Shown: positions 17,548 to 25,768 of the stretch, in pieces | Numbering within the stretch: the stretch's first letter is position 1 | Layout: every line of letters starts with the position of its first letter | DNA from: Armatimonadota bacterium | GTDB lineage: Bacteria > Armatimonadota > Chthonomonadetes > Chthonomonadales > Chthonomonadaceae | Assembly (NCBI GenBank): GCA_028871815.1 | Contig: JAGWMJ010000005.1 | Coordinates: 124,001-188,000, forward strand | Reading direction: 5' to 3' | DNA: 64,000 nt | Translations under genes and position numbers: made by a program | The notes under the pieces: model-generated | Database searches by the model: none | Seen by the model: the letters and a program-made list of their open reading frames with translations, nothing else | Told to the model about the DNA's origin: nothing

Positions 17548-18326
17548 GTGCGTTCACCTCCAACGTACAGCATCGCACCTTCTACTGGCAGTTGAGCCTG
17601 CTGTGCTTCGTGCTCGGAGGATTGCTCGCGGCTGCAGCTCGCACGGCTTCGTCGATTTCGCGCGCCGGCCTTGTACCTTCGCGAACCGGGTTCACCTACG
17701 GTGGCGCCGAGGTGCTGACACCGCCTCGCGTTTCCGAATATGAGGCCGAAATCAAGAAGCTGCGTGAGCGCAACAGCGAACTGGAGAATAACGCGCTAAC
17801 GGGAAAAGGCGCTGCGTCCACCCTCAATCAAGAGCTGCAGGATCTGAAGCTGTTTGCCGGCCTTAGCGATGTACAGGGGCCCGGCGTGGTGGTAACGCTT
17901 ACCGATAGCAAAAAGCCGGCGTTGTTACCCACCGACGCTCAAAGCAAACTGATACACGATTCCGACATATCGATGACTGTCAACGAACTGAAGGCCGCGG
18001 GCGCCGAAGCGATATCGGTTAACAACCAGCGGATCGTTGCATCCACGCCGATCCGGTGTGTGGGGCCCGTAATCTATATCAATCGCACCCCCACGGCGCC
18101 ACCGTACGTCATAATGGCTACGGGCCCCGCCACCGTTCTGCAGCAGGCAATGAATCTGCCGAACGGTGCGCTGGACCAACTGCGACAGTTCGATCCCGCG
18201 ATGGTGAAGGTGGAGACTCGGCCCTTGCTTCGCATTCCCGCCTTCTCCGGAAGTACTGCCACGCCGAACACGGTAACGGCAAAGACGCCAGCGGCAGCAT
18301 TGGGATCCACGGAACGGCACGAATGA
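17544..18326 (+). CDS. DUF881 family membrane-anchored protein
   Basis: This 260-residue DUF881 protein has an N-terminal membrane segment (residues about 15-38), a coiled coil (EYEAEIKKLRERNSELEN, about 66-83), and the DUF881 core: VQGPGVVVTLTDSK near 112, NELKAAGAEAISVNNQRI near 145-162, and INRTPTAPPYVIMATG. The family is common next to division genes in Gram-positive and Armatimonadota-type genomes, but its role is not defined. ATG 17544 overlaps the ftsQ stop and the end overlaps the next gene, so it is part of the same operon. Confidence 0.85.
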   Translation: MSAFTSNVQHRTFYWQLSLLCFVLGGLLAAAARTASSISRAGLVPSRTGFTYGGAEVLTPPRVSEYEAEIKKLRERNSELENNALTGKGAASTLNQELQDLKLFAGLSDVQGPGVVVTLTDSKKPALLPTDAQSKLIHDSDISMTVNELKAAGAEAISVNNQRIVASTPIRCVGPVIYINRTPTAPPYVIMATGPATVLQQAMNLPNGALDQLRQFDPAMVKVETRPLLRIPAFSGSTATPNTVTAKTPAAALGSTERHE

Positions 18327-18763
18327 AGGCGCTCTGGCCCATTTCCAGCCTGGTCATCGGGTTCGCAATGGTCTACTGGTTGTTTGACCGCGGCAACTGG
18401 CAGGTTCCGGCGGCTTATGCGCCGTATTTGTCTGTTGCTGCCCTTGCCGGCCTCGATACCGTGTTGGGTGGCATCAAGGCCGGAATCGAAGGTAGGTTTC
18501 AAAACGACATATTCGCGAGTGGGTTCCTTCTGAACACCTCGCTGGCGGCGCTGATGGCCTGGCTTGGCGATGCTATCGGTCTGAATCTGGCGCTTGTCGC
18601 AGTGCTGGTGCTTGGAGGACGCATCTTTCTCAATCTCTCGCTCATCCGGCGTTACTACCTTACGCGCCGAGCCATGGCGCGCAGTCAACAGCAGGAAGAG
18701 GCGGCAGCAGCCGCAGCCACGGCGGCAGCTACCAGCCTTTCTGCCCAGACAGAGCCACACTGA
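18323..18763 (+). CDS. sbp: Small basic protein family (DUF1290) membrane protein
   Basis: This 146-residue protein has three to four membrane segments and the family signature LAGLDTVLGGIKAGIEGRFQNDIFASGF near residues 35-62. The Sbp family is encoded beside ftsZ in many Gram-positive bacteria. The C-terminus has an added Ala- and Glu-rich tail (about 125-146) not part of the family core. It is coupled to the DUF881 gene by an ATGA overlap and is followed by ftsZ after 70 bp. Its biochemical function is unknown. Confidence 0.85.
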   Translation: MKALWPISSLVIGFAMVYWLFDRGNWQVPAAYAPYLSVAALAGLDTVLGGIKAGIEGRFQNDIFASGFLLNTSLAALMAWLGDAIGLNLALVAVLVLGGRIFLNLSLIRRYYLTRRAMARSQQQEEAAAAAATAAATSLSAQTEPH

Positions 18764-18833
18764 TTGAGCGCCGTACGAGCTCGGGCAGGTACATTCGGTA
18801 TAAAAAGGCAATAGTGAAGGACACGAGGACTAC

Positions 18834-19994
18834 ATGGCAACACCGAACAATTCATCATTTCCACCCGACATCCACGGCGCCCGGATCAAGGTTGTAGGCG
18901 TCGGTGGCTGCGGATTGAACGCCGTCACCCGGATGATCGAAGCCGGATTGGGCGGTGTTGAGTTCATCGCTATGAACACCGACGCGCAGGTTCTTAACAT
19001 CTCGCCCGCCGGAGACAAGCTGCAGCTGGGCGAGGCGACCACCCACGGATTGGGCGCCGGCGGAAATCCCGATATTGGCCGGCGAGCGGCCGATGAAAGT
19101 GCGGCCGAGATTCGTAAACGGCTGGATGGCGCCGAAATGGTATTTATCACCGCCGGCATGGGCGGCGGCACGGGTACCGGGGGTGCGCCGGTGGTCGCAG
19201 CTATCTGCCAGGAGTTGGGCATACTGACGATTGGTGTGGTTACGCGACCGTTCTCCTTTGAAGGACCGCGGCGCGCGCGGATTGCGTCGGATGGAATCGA
19301 TGACTTACGGTCACACGTAGATGCGATCATCGTGGTTCCCAACGACCGCCTGGCGATCGCGGACCGCAAGGTGACCTTTGAGGATGCGTACCGTGCCGCC
19401 GACGACATACTGCGACAAGGCGTTCAGGGAATCACCGACATGATCAACATCCCGGCAGTCCAGAACGTAGATTTCGCCGACGTCCAGTCGATCATGAAGG
19501 GCGCCGGCACCGCGCTGATTGGGATCGGGATCGCGAGCGGGGATCATCGTGCAGCCGAAGCAGCCGAGCTAGCCATAAACTCACCCCTTCTTGAGCACGG
19601 CATGGACGGCGCGACCGGCGTGCTGGTGAGTTACACCACAAGCTCCGACTTCCGCCTTGAGGAGCTTACCGAAGCCTCCGAGATCATCCTGGGCAAATGC
19701 GATCCGGACGACGCGAATATCATTACCGGCTGGATCAAGGACAGCGCGCTTGCCGGCGAAGTTAAGATCACGGTCGTGGCCACAGGGTTCGGCCGGCATC
19801 GGTCCAGCGGATTTGCCGGCGGCGGTGCGGCGCCACCACGTCCGGCCGACGTTTTCCAACGCAGGATCGACACGGGAACACCAGCTTCCGCGGTGGCGGC
19901 CAGCGACGAGAAACCGGCGGCGTCGACGCCGTCGACGCCGGCGCCTACGCGCGACGAGGTCGAGGTCCCTGATTTTCTCCGGCGGCGCCCGTAA
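18834..19994 (+). CDS. ftsZ: Cell division GTPase FtsZ
   Basis: FtsZ polymerises into the Z ring. The 386-residue protein has GGCGLNAVTRM near residues 24-34, NTDAQVL near 47, and the GTP loop GGGTGTGGAPV near 108-118. FSFEGPRRARIA and NDRLAIADRK follow near 140-180. After a Pro/Ala/Thr-rich linker it ends in VEVPDFLRRRP, the conserved tail that normally binds FtsA, SepF or ZipA. There is no ftsA in the cluster, so another anchor such as SepF must be encoded elsewhere; this is inference. A TATAAA-like box lies near 18799, but no clear -35 accompanies it. Confidence 0.96.
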   Translation: MATPNNSSFPPDIHGARIKVVGVGGCGLNAVTRMIEAGLGGVEFIAMNTDAQVLNISPAGDKLQLGEATTHGLGAGGNPDIGRRAADESAAEIRKRLDGAEMVFITAGMGGGTGTGGAPVVAAICQELGILTIGVVTRPFSFEGPRRARIASDGIDDLRSHVDAIIVVPNDRLAIADRKVTFEDAYRAADDILRQGVQGITDMINIPAVQNVDFADVQSIMKGAGTALIGIGIASGDHRAAEAAELAINSPLLEHGMDGATGVLVSYTTSSDFRLEELTEASEIILGKCDPDDANIITGWIKDSALAGEVKITVVATGFGRHRSSGFAGGGAAPPRPADVFQRRIDTGTPASAVAASDEKPAASTPSTPAPTRDEVEVPDFLRRRP

Positions 19995-20050
19995 CAGTTC
20001 GGCCGCAGCGCACGCGGGTGGTGGGATAAGTTTGGAAGGCGTGCGTTACG

Positions 20051-21193
20051 ATGGACTCTATCTATCTCGATTCGGCCGCAACCACCGCCGTGGACCCCGG
20101 CGTATTGGCAGCGATGCTGCCGTGGTTCCAGGCCGACTTCGGCAATCCCTCCAGCATTCACGCTACCGGACGTCGCGCGCGAGGCGCCGTTGATGAAGCG
20201 CGCGATGCGGTAGCCCAGCTCATTGGGTCCGCATATTCCGAGATCACCTTCACCAGTGGCGGCACTGAGGCCGACAATCTGGCGATCCTGGGCGTGCTGC
20301 TGGCAGCGCCGCCCGAGCGTAATCACGTGGTCATCAGCGCGATTGAGCACCACGCAGTACTCCATGCGGGCCGGCTGGCTCGCCAACTCGGGTTCCGGGT
20401 TACGGAGGTGGCTCCAGACACGAATGGCGTGCTAGCCGCCGACCGCGTGGCCGCAGCCCTGGATGCCGGTACCGCGCTGGTATCGGTGATGCACGGCAAC
20501 AACGAGATCGGCACACTGCAGCCAATCGCTCAGATCGCCGATGTGGCGCACGCCATAGGCGCGTGGCTGCACACCGACGCCGTGCAGAGCGCTGCGGTTC
20601 AGCCGGTGGATGTTGATGAGCTGCGGTGCGACCTGCTGAGCCTTAGCGCGCACAAGATGCATGGCCCAAAAGGCGCCGGCGCGCTCTATGTTCGCACCGG
20701 CGTGCCGGTAAGCGCGCTGATGGTGGGCGGAGCGCAGGAGCGTGAGCGCCGTGCGGGAACGGAGAACGTTCCGGCGATTGTGGGCTTTGGAGTGGCGGCG
20801 AACCAGACGCGCCGCTGGGTACGAACCGATGGGCCGGCCACGGTGGGCACGCTGCGTGACGGAGTCGAGACCGCCATTCAGAGCGCTCTGCCTGGCGTTA
20901 CAATCCACGGCGCCGATGCCGCCCGGATGCCGCACATCTCCAGCTTTCGGCTGGATGGAGTTGATGGCGCCACGCTGTTGATGAACCTCGACCGGCGCGG
21001 TATCGCCGCATCGAGCGGCTCGGCATGCTCATCAGGCTCTATCGAGCCGTCACATGTGCTCACAGCGCTTGGCATACACCGGCGCGATGCTTCCGGCGGT
21101 GTTCGATTGAGCCTCAGTCGCACCACAAGCGCAGAGGAGTTGACTGCGGCAGTACAAGCCGTATGCGAAATCTCTGCCCAGCTCCAGCGGTGA
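20051..21193 (+). CDS. Cysteine desulfurase (NifS/IscS family)
   Basis: This PLP enzyme removes sulfur from cysteine as a persulfide for Fe-S clusters or thiolated tRNA. The 380-residue protein has FTSGGTEADNLAI near residues 66-78, SAIEHHAV near 95-102, the PLP lysine K202 in SAHKMHGPKG, and the catalytic C326 in SSGSACSSGSIEPS. The last motif and the size fit the IscS/NifS class rather than SufS. It lies 56 bp after ftsZ in the same direction. Whether it serves IscU, MnmA or ThiI is not shown. Confidence 0.92.
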   Translation: MDSIYLDSAATTAVDPGVLAAMLPWFQADFGNPSSIHATGRRARGAVDEARDAVAQLIGSAYSEITFTSGGTEADNLAILGVLLAAPPERNHVVISAIEHHAVLHAGRLARQLGFRVTEVAPDTNGVLAADRVAAALDAGTALVSVMHGNNEIGTLQPIAQIADVAHAIGAWLHTDAVQSAAVQPVDVDELRCDLLSLSAHKMHGPKGAGALYVRTGVPVSALMVGGAQERERRAGTENVPAIVGFGVAANQTRRWVRTDGPATVGTLRDGVETAIQSALPGVTIHGADAARMPHISSFRLDGVDGATLLMNLDRRGIAASSGSACSSGSIEPSHVLTALGIHRRDASGGVRLSLSRTTSAEELTAAVQAVCEISAQLQR

Positions 21194-21231
21194 GCCGCCG
21201 TAGGCCGTCCGCTCTTTGGGCTGCGAACGGA

Positions 21232-22377
21232 TCACTCGTACAGGAGAAATGGCTTTCTGCGCTGGGCAAACGCGTGGTCATCTTCGTACCAGGAGTGGAC
21301 GAGCTCTTCCGGATCGGCGCCCGCACGGAATCGCTCAAACGCTGCCCGGTTTACCAGGAGGCGGTTGAACTCGGAGATGCGCCAGGTTGACGGGTACAGA
21401 TCGCGGAGCGCGGCGGCTATTGCTACACCGGTCAGCACCGGTACAAGCGCCTCGCGGCTGGTGATTTGAAGACTGATCCCCCGGCACAATGCGCCGGCAT
21501 GGATACTTGAGTTAGGGCGAAACTCTGTAGGCACGAACACCACACCCGGCAGCCGCTCCGCGCGCAGGCGGGCGGCGAGAACGCGGCCATCGATGAACGG
21601 CGCGCCAACGATCTCAAACGGCGTGTCGGTACCACGGCCAACGCTCACGTTGGTTGGCTCCAGCAGCCCGATTCCAGGATAGAGCAGCGCCTGGTTGAAG
21701 CATCGAATGTTCGGAGACGGATTGATCCACAACAGGTTGGTTTCGTCCCAGAACATACTGCGCCGCCAACCCGCAGCGCGCTCAACGTGAAGGTTCACGC
21801 CAATCGGGCGTTCGGTGTGAAACATCCCGGCCAGCTCCCCCACGGTCATGCCATGTCGAACCGGCATAGGATGAAATGCCGTAAAGCTGAGGCGGTCGGA
21901 GTCCGCCTCAGGCCCTTCCACCACCAATCCGCCAATCGGGTTAGGCCTATCGAGCACTACAAACATCAGGCCGTGCTCCGCCGCAGCCTCCATGCAAAGA
22001 CCAAGCGTGCTGATGTACGTGTAGTAGCGAGCGCCGATATCCTGAATGTCGTAGACCAGCGTATCCAGGCCGCGCAACTGTTCGGGCGACGGCTTATCTG
22101 TTTTGCCATACAGGCTATACACGGGCAGACCGGTGGCGGAATCGCGGGTATCGGCGACGCCGGTATCCAGCACTCCCTCAAGCCCATGCTCGGGGCTGAA
22201 AAGGGCGTGAAGCTGAACGTTCGGCGCGTGGTGCAGTAGGTCCGCGCTGCGCCTCCCCTCGCTCGACAGTCCGGTATGGTTGGTAACAAGGCCGCACTGC
22301 TTGCCACGCAGCAGCTTGAAGCCTGTTACCGCCAGAGCGTCGATCCCGGTGGAGACCGGGTTGAGATTTGCCGCCAT
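21232..22377 (-). CDS. namZ: DUF1343 / NamZ-type exo-beta-N-acetylmuramidase
   Basis: NamZ releases terminal MurNAc from peptidoglycan fragments. The 381-residue protein shows the family core: GIDAL near residue 11, GKQCGLVTNHTGLS near 25-38, LFSPEHGLEGV near 59, DIQDIGARYYTYISTLGLCMEA near 113-134, and VLDRPNPIGG near 141-150. Most secreted homologues have a signal peptide, but none is visible here, so this one may act in the cytoplasm on imported muropeptides. It is the last gene of a minus-strand operon, starting 25 bp after the PII-like gene, and ends 39 bp from the convergent cysteine desulfurase. Confidence 0.87.
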   Translation of the reverse strand: MAANLNPVSTGIDALAVTGFKLLRGKQCGLVTNHTGLSSEGRRSADLLHHAPNVQLHALFSPEHGLEGVLDTGVADTRDSATGLPVYSLYGKTDKPSPEQLRGLDTLVYDIQDIGARYYTYISTLGLCMEAAAEHGLMFVVLDRPNPIGGLVVEGPEADSDRLSFTAFHPMPVRHGMTVGELAGMFHTERPIGVNLHVERAAGWRRSMFWDETNLLWINPSPNIRCFNQALLYPGIGLLEPTNVSVGRGTDTPFEIVGAPFIDGRVLAARLRAERLPGVVFVPTEFRPNSSIHAGALCRGISLQITSREALVPVLTGVAIAAALRDLYPSTWRISEFNRLLVNRAAFERFRAGADPEELVHSWYEDDHAFAQRRKPFLLYE

Positions 22378-22401
22378 TACCGCTCCCTTCCATTCACACG
22401 C

Positions 22402-22692
22402 CTATCGCATCTCCACCGGCGCCAGCCACATCGTCAGACCGGGGTTCAGCGTGTACGATGCAGGGAGCGCGCGCAGCGCGCCGGCCAGCAACTCGAGCGG
22501 CTCGTGCTCGCCGGCCACGTACAGCACGTTCACGGTGCCCGGCCATATCGGCGTGTTCTGCCTCCGACCGGCCCCGCCGAGCCCGTGCGCGCCAAACAGG
22601 CGCGTCCAGCCGGAGATGCCCATCTCTTCCAGCGTCTCAATAACCCGCTCATCCATGCCACTGTCGTACACCGCAGTAAGAAGCGAATTCAC
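22402..22692 (-). CDS. Small PII-like (transporter-associated type) protein
   Basis: This 96-residue protein resembles the PII-like fold group: a first strand (LLTAVYDSGMDERVIETLEE), GISGWTRLFGAHG, then the WPGTVNVLYVAG segment near residues 49-60 and a final strand. Such proteins act as small regulators, often beside transporters, and lack the classical uridylylation loop. It sits 3 bp after the hyuA-like gene and 24 bp before namZ. Its ligand is unknown; the assignment is by pattern only. Confidence 0.55.
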   Translation of the reverse strand: MNSLLTAVYDSGMDERVIETLEEMGISGWTRLFGAHGLGGAGRRQNTPIWPGTVNVLYVAGEHEPLELLAGALRALPASYTLNPGLTMWLAPVEMR

Positions 22693-22695
22693 GTT

Positions 22696-24741
22696 TCAAT
22701 CCTCTGCCGTATGCCGGATTACAAGGTTACCCATCAGGTCGGTCTCCGCAACCCATCCGGGTATTACCAGAATGGTAGCATCGTGCTGCACCACCACGCA
22801 CGGCCCTGGTAGCTGTTGACGCACCGCGAGCTCCTCGCGGTGAAAAATGGGCGCTTCATGTGTACAGGCCAGACGCAGGCATGTAGTTCCTGCGGGCCGG
22901 GCGAGTTTGGTCGGGAGCTGGGGCTTTGGCAACCGTGGCGGGCGGCCGCGCTGCACCGCCAGGCCCACCTGGACGGCCTCCACATTGCGTTCTGGAGCGC
23001 TGAAACCATATAGACGGCGGTGGCTGCGGTGGAACCTGGCGATGGCAGCGCCGACGCCCGGTGTAGGGAGCGGGATGGGAATATGGCTGCCCTGCCCTTC
23101 GTAACGCAATCCCACTGTGGCCTGCCACGTGAGCCCGCGCAGCGCGATGCCATCGGCAGTCAGCGACGACTCCAACTGGCCGCGCATCTCGTTCAACACC
23201 CGGTTCACAAGGCGATCCATCTCCTCAACCGGGCCGGGCGAACTGCATCCGGCGGGAAGTGAGCGGACGACCTCGGTGAGCTTAACGGCCTGTACCAGCC
23301 CCCAGGCGGAGAAGACACCGGGATGTGGCGGCGCCATCACCTCACGCATGGCGACCATCTCGGCCAGTTCGCACGCATGCAGGGCTGATGCGCCGCCGAA
23401 CGCCAGCAGTGTAAAGCCCGACGGGTGATATCCGCGCGCCGCGGTCGCTCGGCGTATAGCGCGCGCCATCTCGGCATTCGCGACCTCTATCACGCCCGTG
23501 GCCAGATCTATCGGCGTCATTCCAGCCGCTCGACCGGCATCGGCAAAAGCACGTGCGACGGCCTCCACATGAAGAGGCGTGTCGCCGGCCAGGCGCACGT
23601 CGTGCGGTATACGCCCGAGAAGGATGTGGGCGTCGGTGACGGTAATCTGGTTACCTCGCCCGTATGCGACCGGGCCCGGGTCTGCGCCCGCGCTTTGCGG
23701 ACCAACATGCAGCGCACCGGCCTCATCGATGCGCGCGATCGCTCCACCGCCGACTCCGATCGTTTCGATATCCAGAGCCGGCGTACGCAGCGGCTGGCCG
23801 GCGACGTGGGTCTCCTGAGCGGCCTGTGGACGGTAGTCGACTACCACGGCAAGATCGGCGCTGGTCCCGCCAACATCCAGCGTCAGCAGCCTGCGGCGGC
23901 GCGCGGCGCGCGCCAAACTCGCTGCGGCCGTAACGCCACCAGCCGGACCGGAAAGGGCGCTATGAATGGCCATGTGGCCGGCTTCCGGTGGCAGGCGCAT
24001 CGCGCCGTTGGATTGCATCACGTGAACGGCGGAGGCGCCGAGGCGGCGGGCCGGCGGCTCCAAGGCGGTAAGGTAGCTCTGAAGAACGGGCGCCACATAG
24101 GCATTCGCCACAGTTGTGGCGGCACGCTCGAATTCGCCCTGTATTGGCGCCACCTTCGAGGAGATGGAGACCGGTATGCCAATCTCGGCGGCAAGCGACA
24201 GTATCTGCTCCTCATGGCTCGGGTTGAGGTATGCAAAAAGAAGGCACACCGCCAGAGACTCGGCATTTAACTCCGAAACCAGTTTGAGCGTGCGCCGGAT
24301 TTCACCGATATCCAGCCCATTCAGCACAGCGCCGCGCCAGTCGACGCGCTCTGCAGCCTCGAAGCGCATTCTCCGCTCAACAAGCGGCTCGGCACGACTC
24401 GGCGACAGATCGTACAACCGGTCGCGATTCTGCCGCCCGATTTCAATCGCGTCGCGAAACCCCTGCGTGGAGATGAGCGCCACGCGCGCTCCTGAACGCG
24501 TCAGGAGCGTGTTGGTTACCACAGTGGTGCCGTGCACGAGCCGAAATGGTGCCGTGAGCCAGCCGCGATCGATGGCATGTTTCATGCCCGCTAGCACCGC
24601 CTGCTCGGGGTGCGACGGCGTTGACGCACATTTCCAGGTTACCGGCGCCCGACCCGGTACGATAAAGACGAAATCGGTGAATGTGCCCCCGGTATCTACC
24701 CCGGCAATCGACTCGGATCCTGACTTGGAGATTGGCGTCAT
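22696..24741 (-). CDS. HyuA-type hydantoinase/oxoprolinase subunit A
   Basis: This 681-residue protein belongs to the ATP-dependent hydantoinase/5-oxoprolinase A family, actin-like ATPases that open cyclic amides with a HyuB partner. The phosphate-binding start GVDTGGTFTDFVF lies near residues 14-26, VHGTTVVTNTLL near 67, ALSGPAGGVTAA near 266, LTLDVGGTSADLAVV near 288, and IGVGGGAIARID near 325. The frame extends upstream to 25110, but that part lies antisense to the deacetylase and is unlike the family; ATG 24741 is chosen. No HyuB gene is next to it. Its start is 3 bp from the divergent ATG of the deacetylase. Confidence 0.85.
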   Translation of the reverse strand: MTPISKSGSESIAGVDTGGTFTDFVFIVPGRAPVTWKCASTPSHPEQAVLAGMKHAIDRGWLTAPFRLVHGTTVVTNTLLTRSGARVALISTQGFRDAIEIGRQNRDRLYDLSPSRAEPLVERRMRFEAAERVDWRGAVLNGLDIGEIRRTLKLVSELNAESLAVCLLFAYLNPSHEEQILSLAAEIGIPVSISSKVAPIQGEFERAATTVANAYVAPVLQSYLTALEPPARRLGASAVHVMQSNGAMRLPPEAGHMAIHSALSGPAGGVTAAASLARAARRRRLLTLDVGGTSADLAVVVDYRPQAAQETHVAGQPLRTPALDIETIGVGGGAIARIDEAGALHVGPQSAGADPGPVAYGRGNQITVTDAHILLGRIPHDVRLAGDTPLHVEAVARAFADAGRAAGMTPIDLATGVIEVANAEMARAIRRATAARGYHPSGFTLLAFGGASALHACELAEMVAMREVMAPPHPGVFSAWGLVQAVKLTEVVRSLPAGCSSPGPVEEMDRLVNRVLNEMRGQLESSLTADGIALRGLTWQATVGLRYEGQGSHIPIPLPTPGVGAAIARFHRSHRRLYGFSAPERNVEAVQVGLAVQRGRPPRLPKPQLPTKLARPAGTTCLRLACTHEAPIFHREELAVRQQLPGPCVVVQHDATILVIPGWVAETDLMGNLVIRHTAED

Positions 24742-24744
24742 CAG

Positions 24745-25704
24745 ATGAGATTCCGGATCACTCTCGAATTCTGCTGGAGCACAGCGGCAGTCGCAGCCAT
24801 ACTGGCGCCATCCGCAAGTGCCGCTCACGGGCGCCGGGCAGCCAAAGCGCAAAAACCGGCTACCGGCATGATACCCATCATCATGTACCACGCCATCGGC
24901 GGACCGGCGGAGTTCGCCGGCGGTCGGCGCTACGATATTCACGGGTTGAATATCGCCCCGCAAACCTTCCGACACCAGCTTGAACTGATGCGCAATGCCG
25001 GATGGATACCGATCAATGTATCGGAGCTGCTCAAGCGCGGGCCATGGGCGCCATCCGGTCGGCAGCCGGTGGCGCTCACGTTCGATGATGCACGCGGCAG
25101 CCAGTTTCACACGCTGCCGAACGGCTCAATCGATCCCAACTGCGCGGTCGGCATCCTGCTTGCGTTCCATCGACGGCATCCGGATTGGCCGCTGCGCGCC
25201 ACGTTTTACATTCTGCCCGATTCACCGTGGAACGGCGTTCCGTTCGACCAGGATCGCGAAGGCGGATGGAAGCTGCGGTTTCTTATCCGACACGGCTTTG
25301 AGTTAGGTAACCACACCACCTCACATCGCCCACTGAACACACTGGATGGCCGTACCATTCAGTGGGAACTTGCCAATGCTGTAAGTTACATTCACCGCGA
25401 AGTCGGCCCATACGCCGTCCGTTCGCTCGCCCTGCCCTACGGCATCCCGCCGAAACCGGCCTACCGGGCCACGCTCTTCACGGGCCGGTACCGTGGCGCC
25501 ACCTACAACCAGCGGCTGGTGCTGCTCGCAGGCGGCGGACCGTCGCCGCTGCCAACCGATCCGCGGTTTGTATTCGGCGCGATTCCGCGTGTTGTGCCTG
25601 CACCGGGCGTAGTGGAGCAGTGGACGCGGAAGCTGCGCCACGCGTGGAATAACATTGCGATAGGCAGGGGCGACGCAGGTGCCGGCCCGCGGTCACACGA
25701 ATAG
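24745..25704 (+). CDS. Exported polysaccharide deacetylase (NodB fold)
   Basis: This 319-residue protein has a signal peptide (residues 1 to about 27, ending PSASAAHG). The NodB-type fold follows: IMYHAIGG near 47-54, PVALTFDDARGSQ near 110-122 with the metal and catalytic Asp pair, then RATFYILPDSPW, and GFELGNHTTSHRPL near 188-201 with the metal-binding HxxxH. It would remove acetyl groups from an extracellular or periplasmic polysaccharide. The insert around 122-145 is longer than in chitin deacetylases. It is divergent from the hyuA-like gene with 3 bp between start codons. Confidence 0.87.
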   Translation: MRFRITLEFCWSTAAVAAILAPSASAAHGRRAAKAQKPATGMIPIIMYHAIGGPAEFAGGRRYDIHGLNIAPQTFRHQLELMRNAGWIPINVSELLKRGPWAPSGRQPVALTFDDARGSQFHTLPNGSIDPNCAVGILLAFHRRHPDWPLRATFYILPDSPWNGVPFDQDREGGWKLRFLIRHGFELGNHTTSHRPLNTLDGRTIQWELANAVSYIHREVGPYAVRSLALPYGIPPKPAYRATLFTGRYRGATYNQRLVLLAGGGPSPLPTDPRFVFGAIPRVVPAPGVVEQWTRKLRHAWNNIAIGRGDAGAGPRSHE

Positions 25705-25768
25705 TCCGGTCGAACGCGCGCAGGTCGTCAATTCCATGGCTGCCTGCTGACTGGGCCAAGGAGGCCGA

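Noticed and set aside
22696-25110. hyuA starting at 25110
   Set aside because: The extra 123 codons lie antisense to the deacetylase signal peptide and catalytic region and are not HyuA-like.
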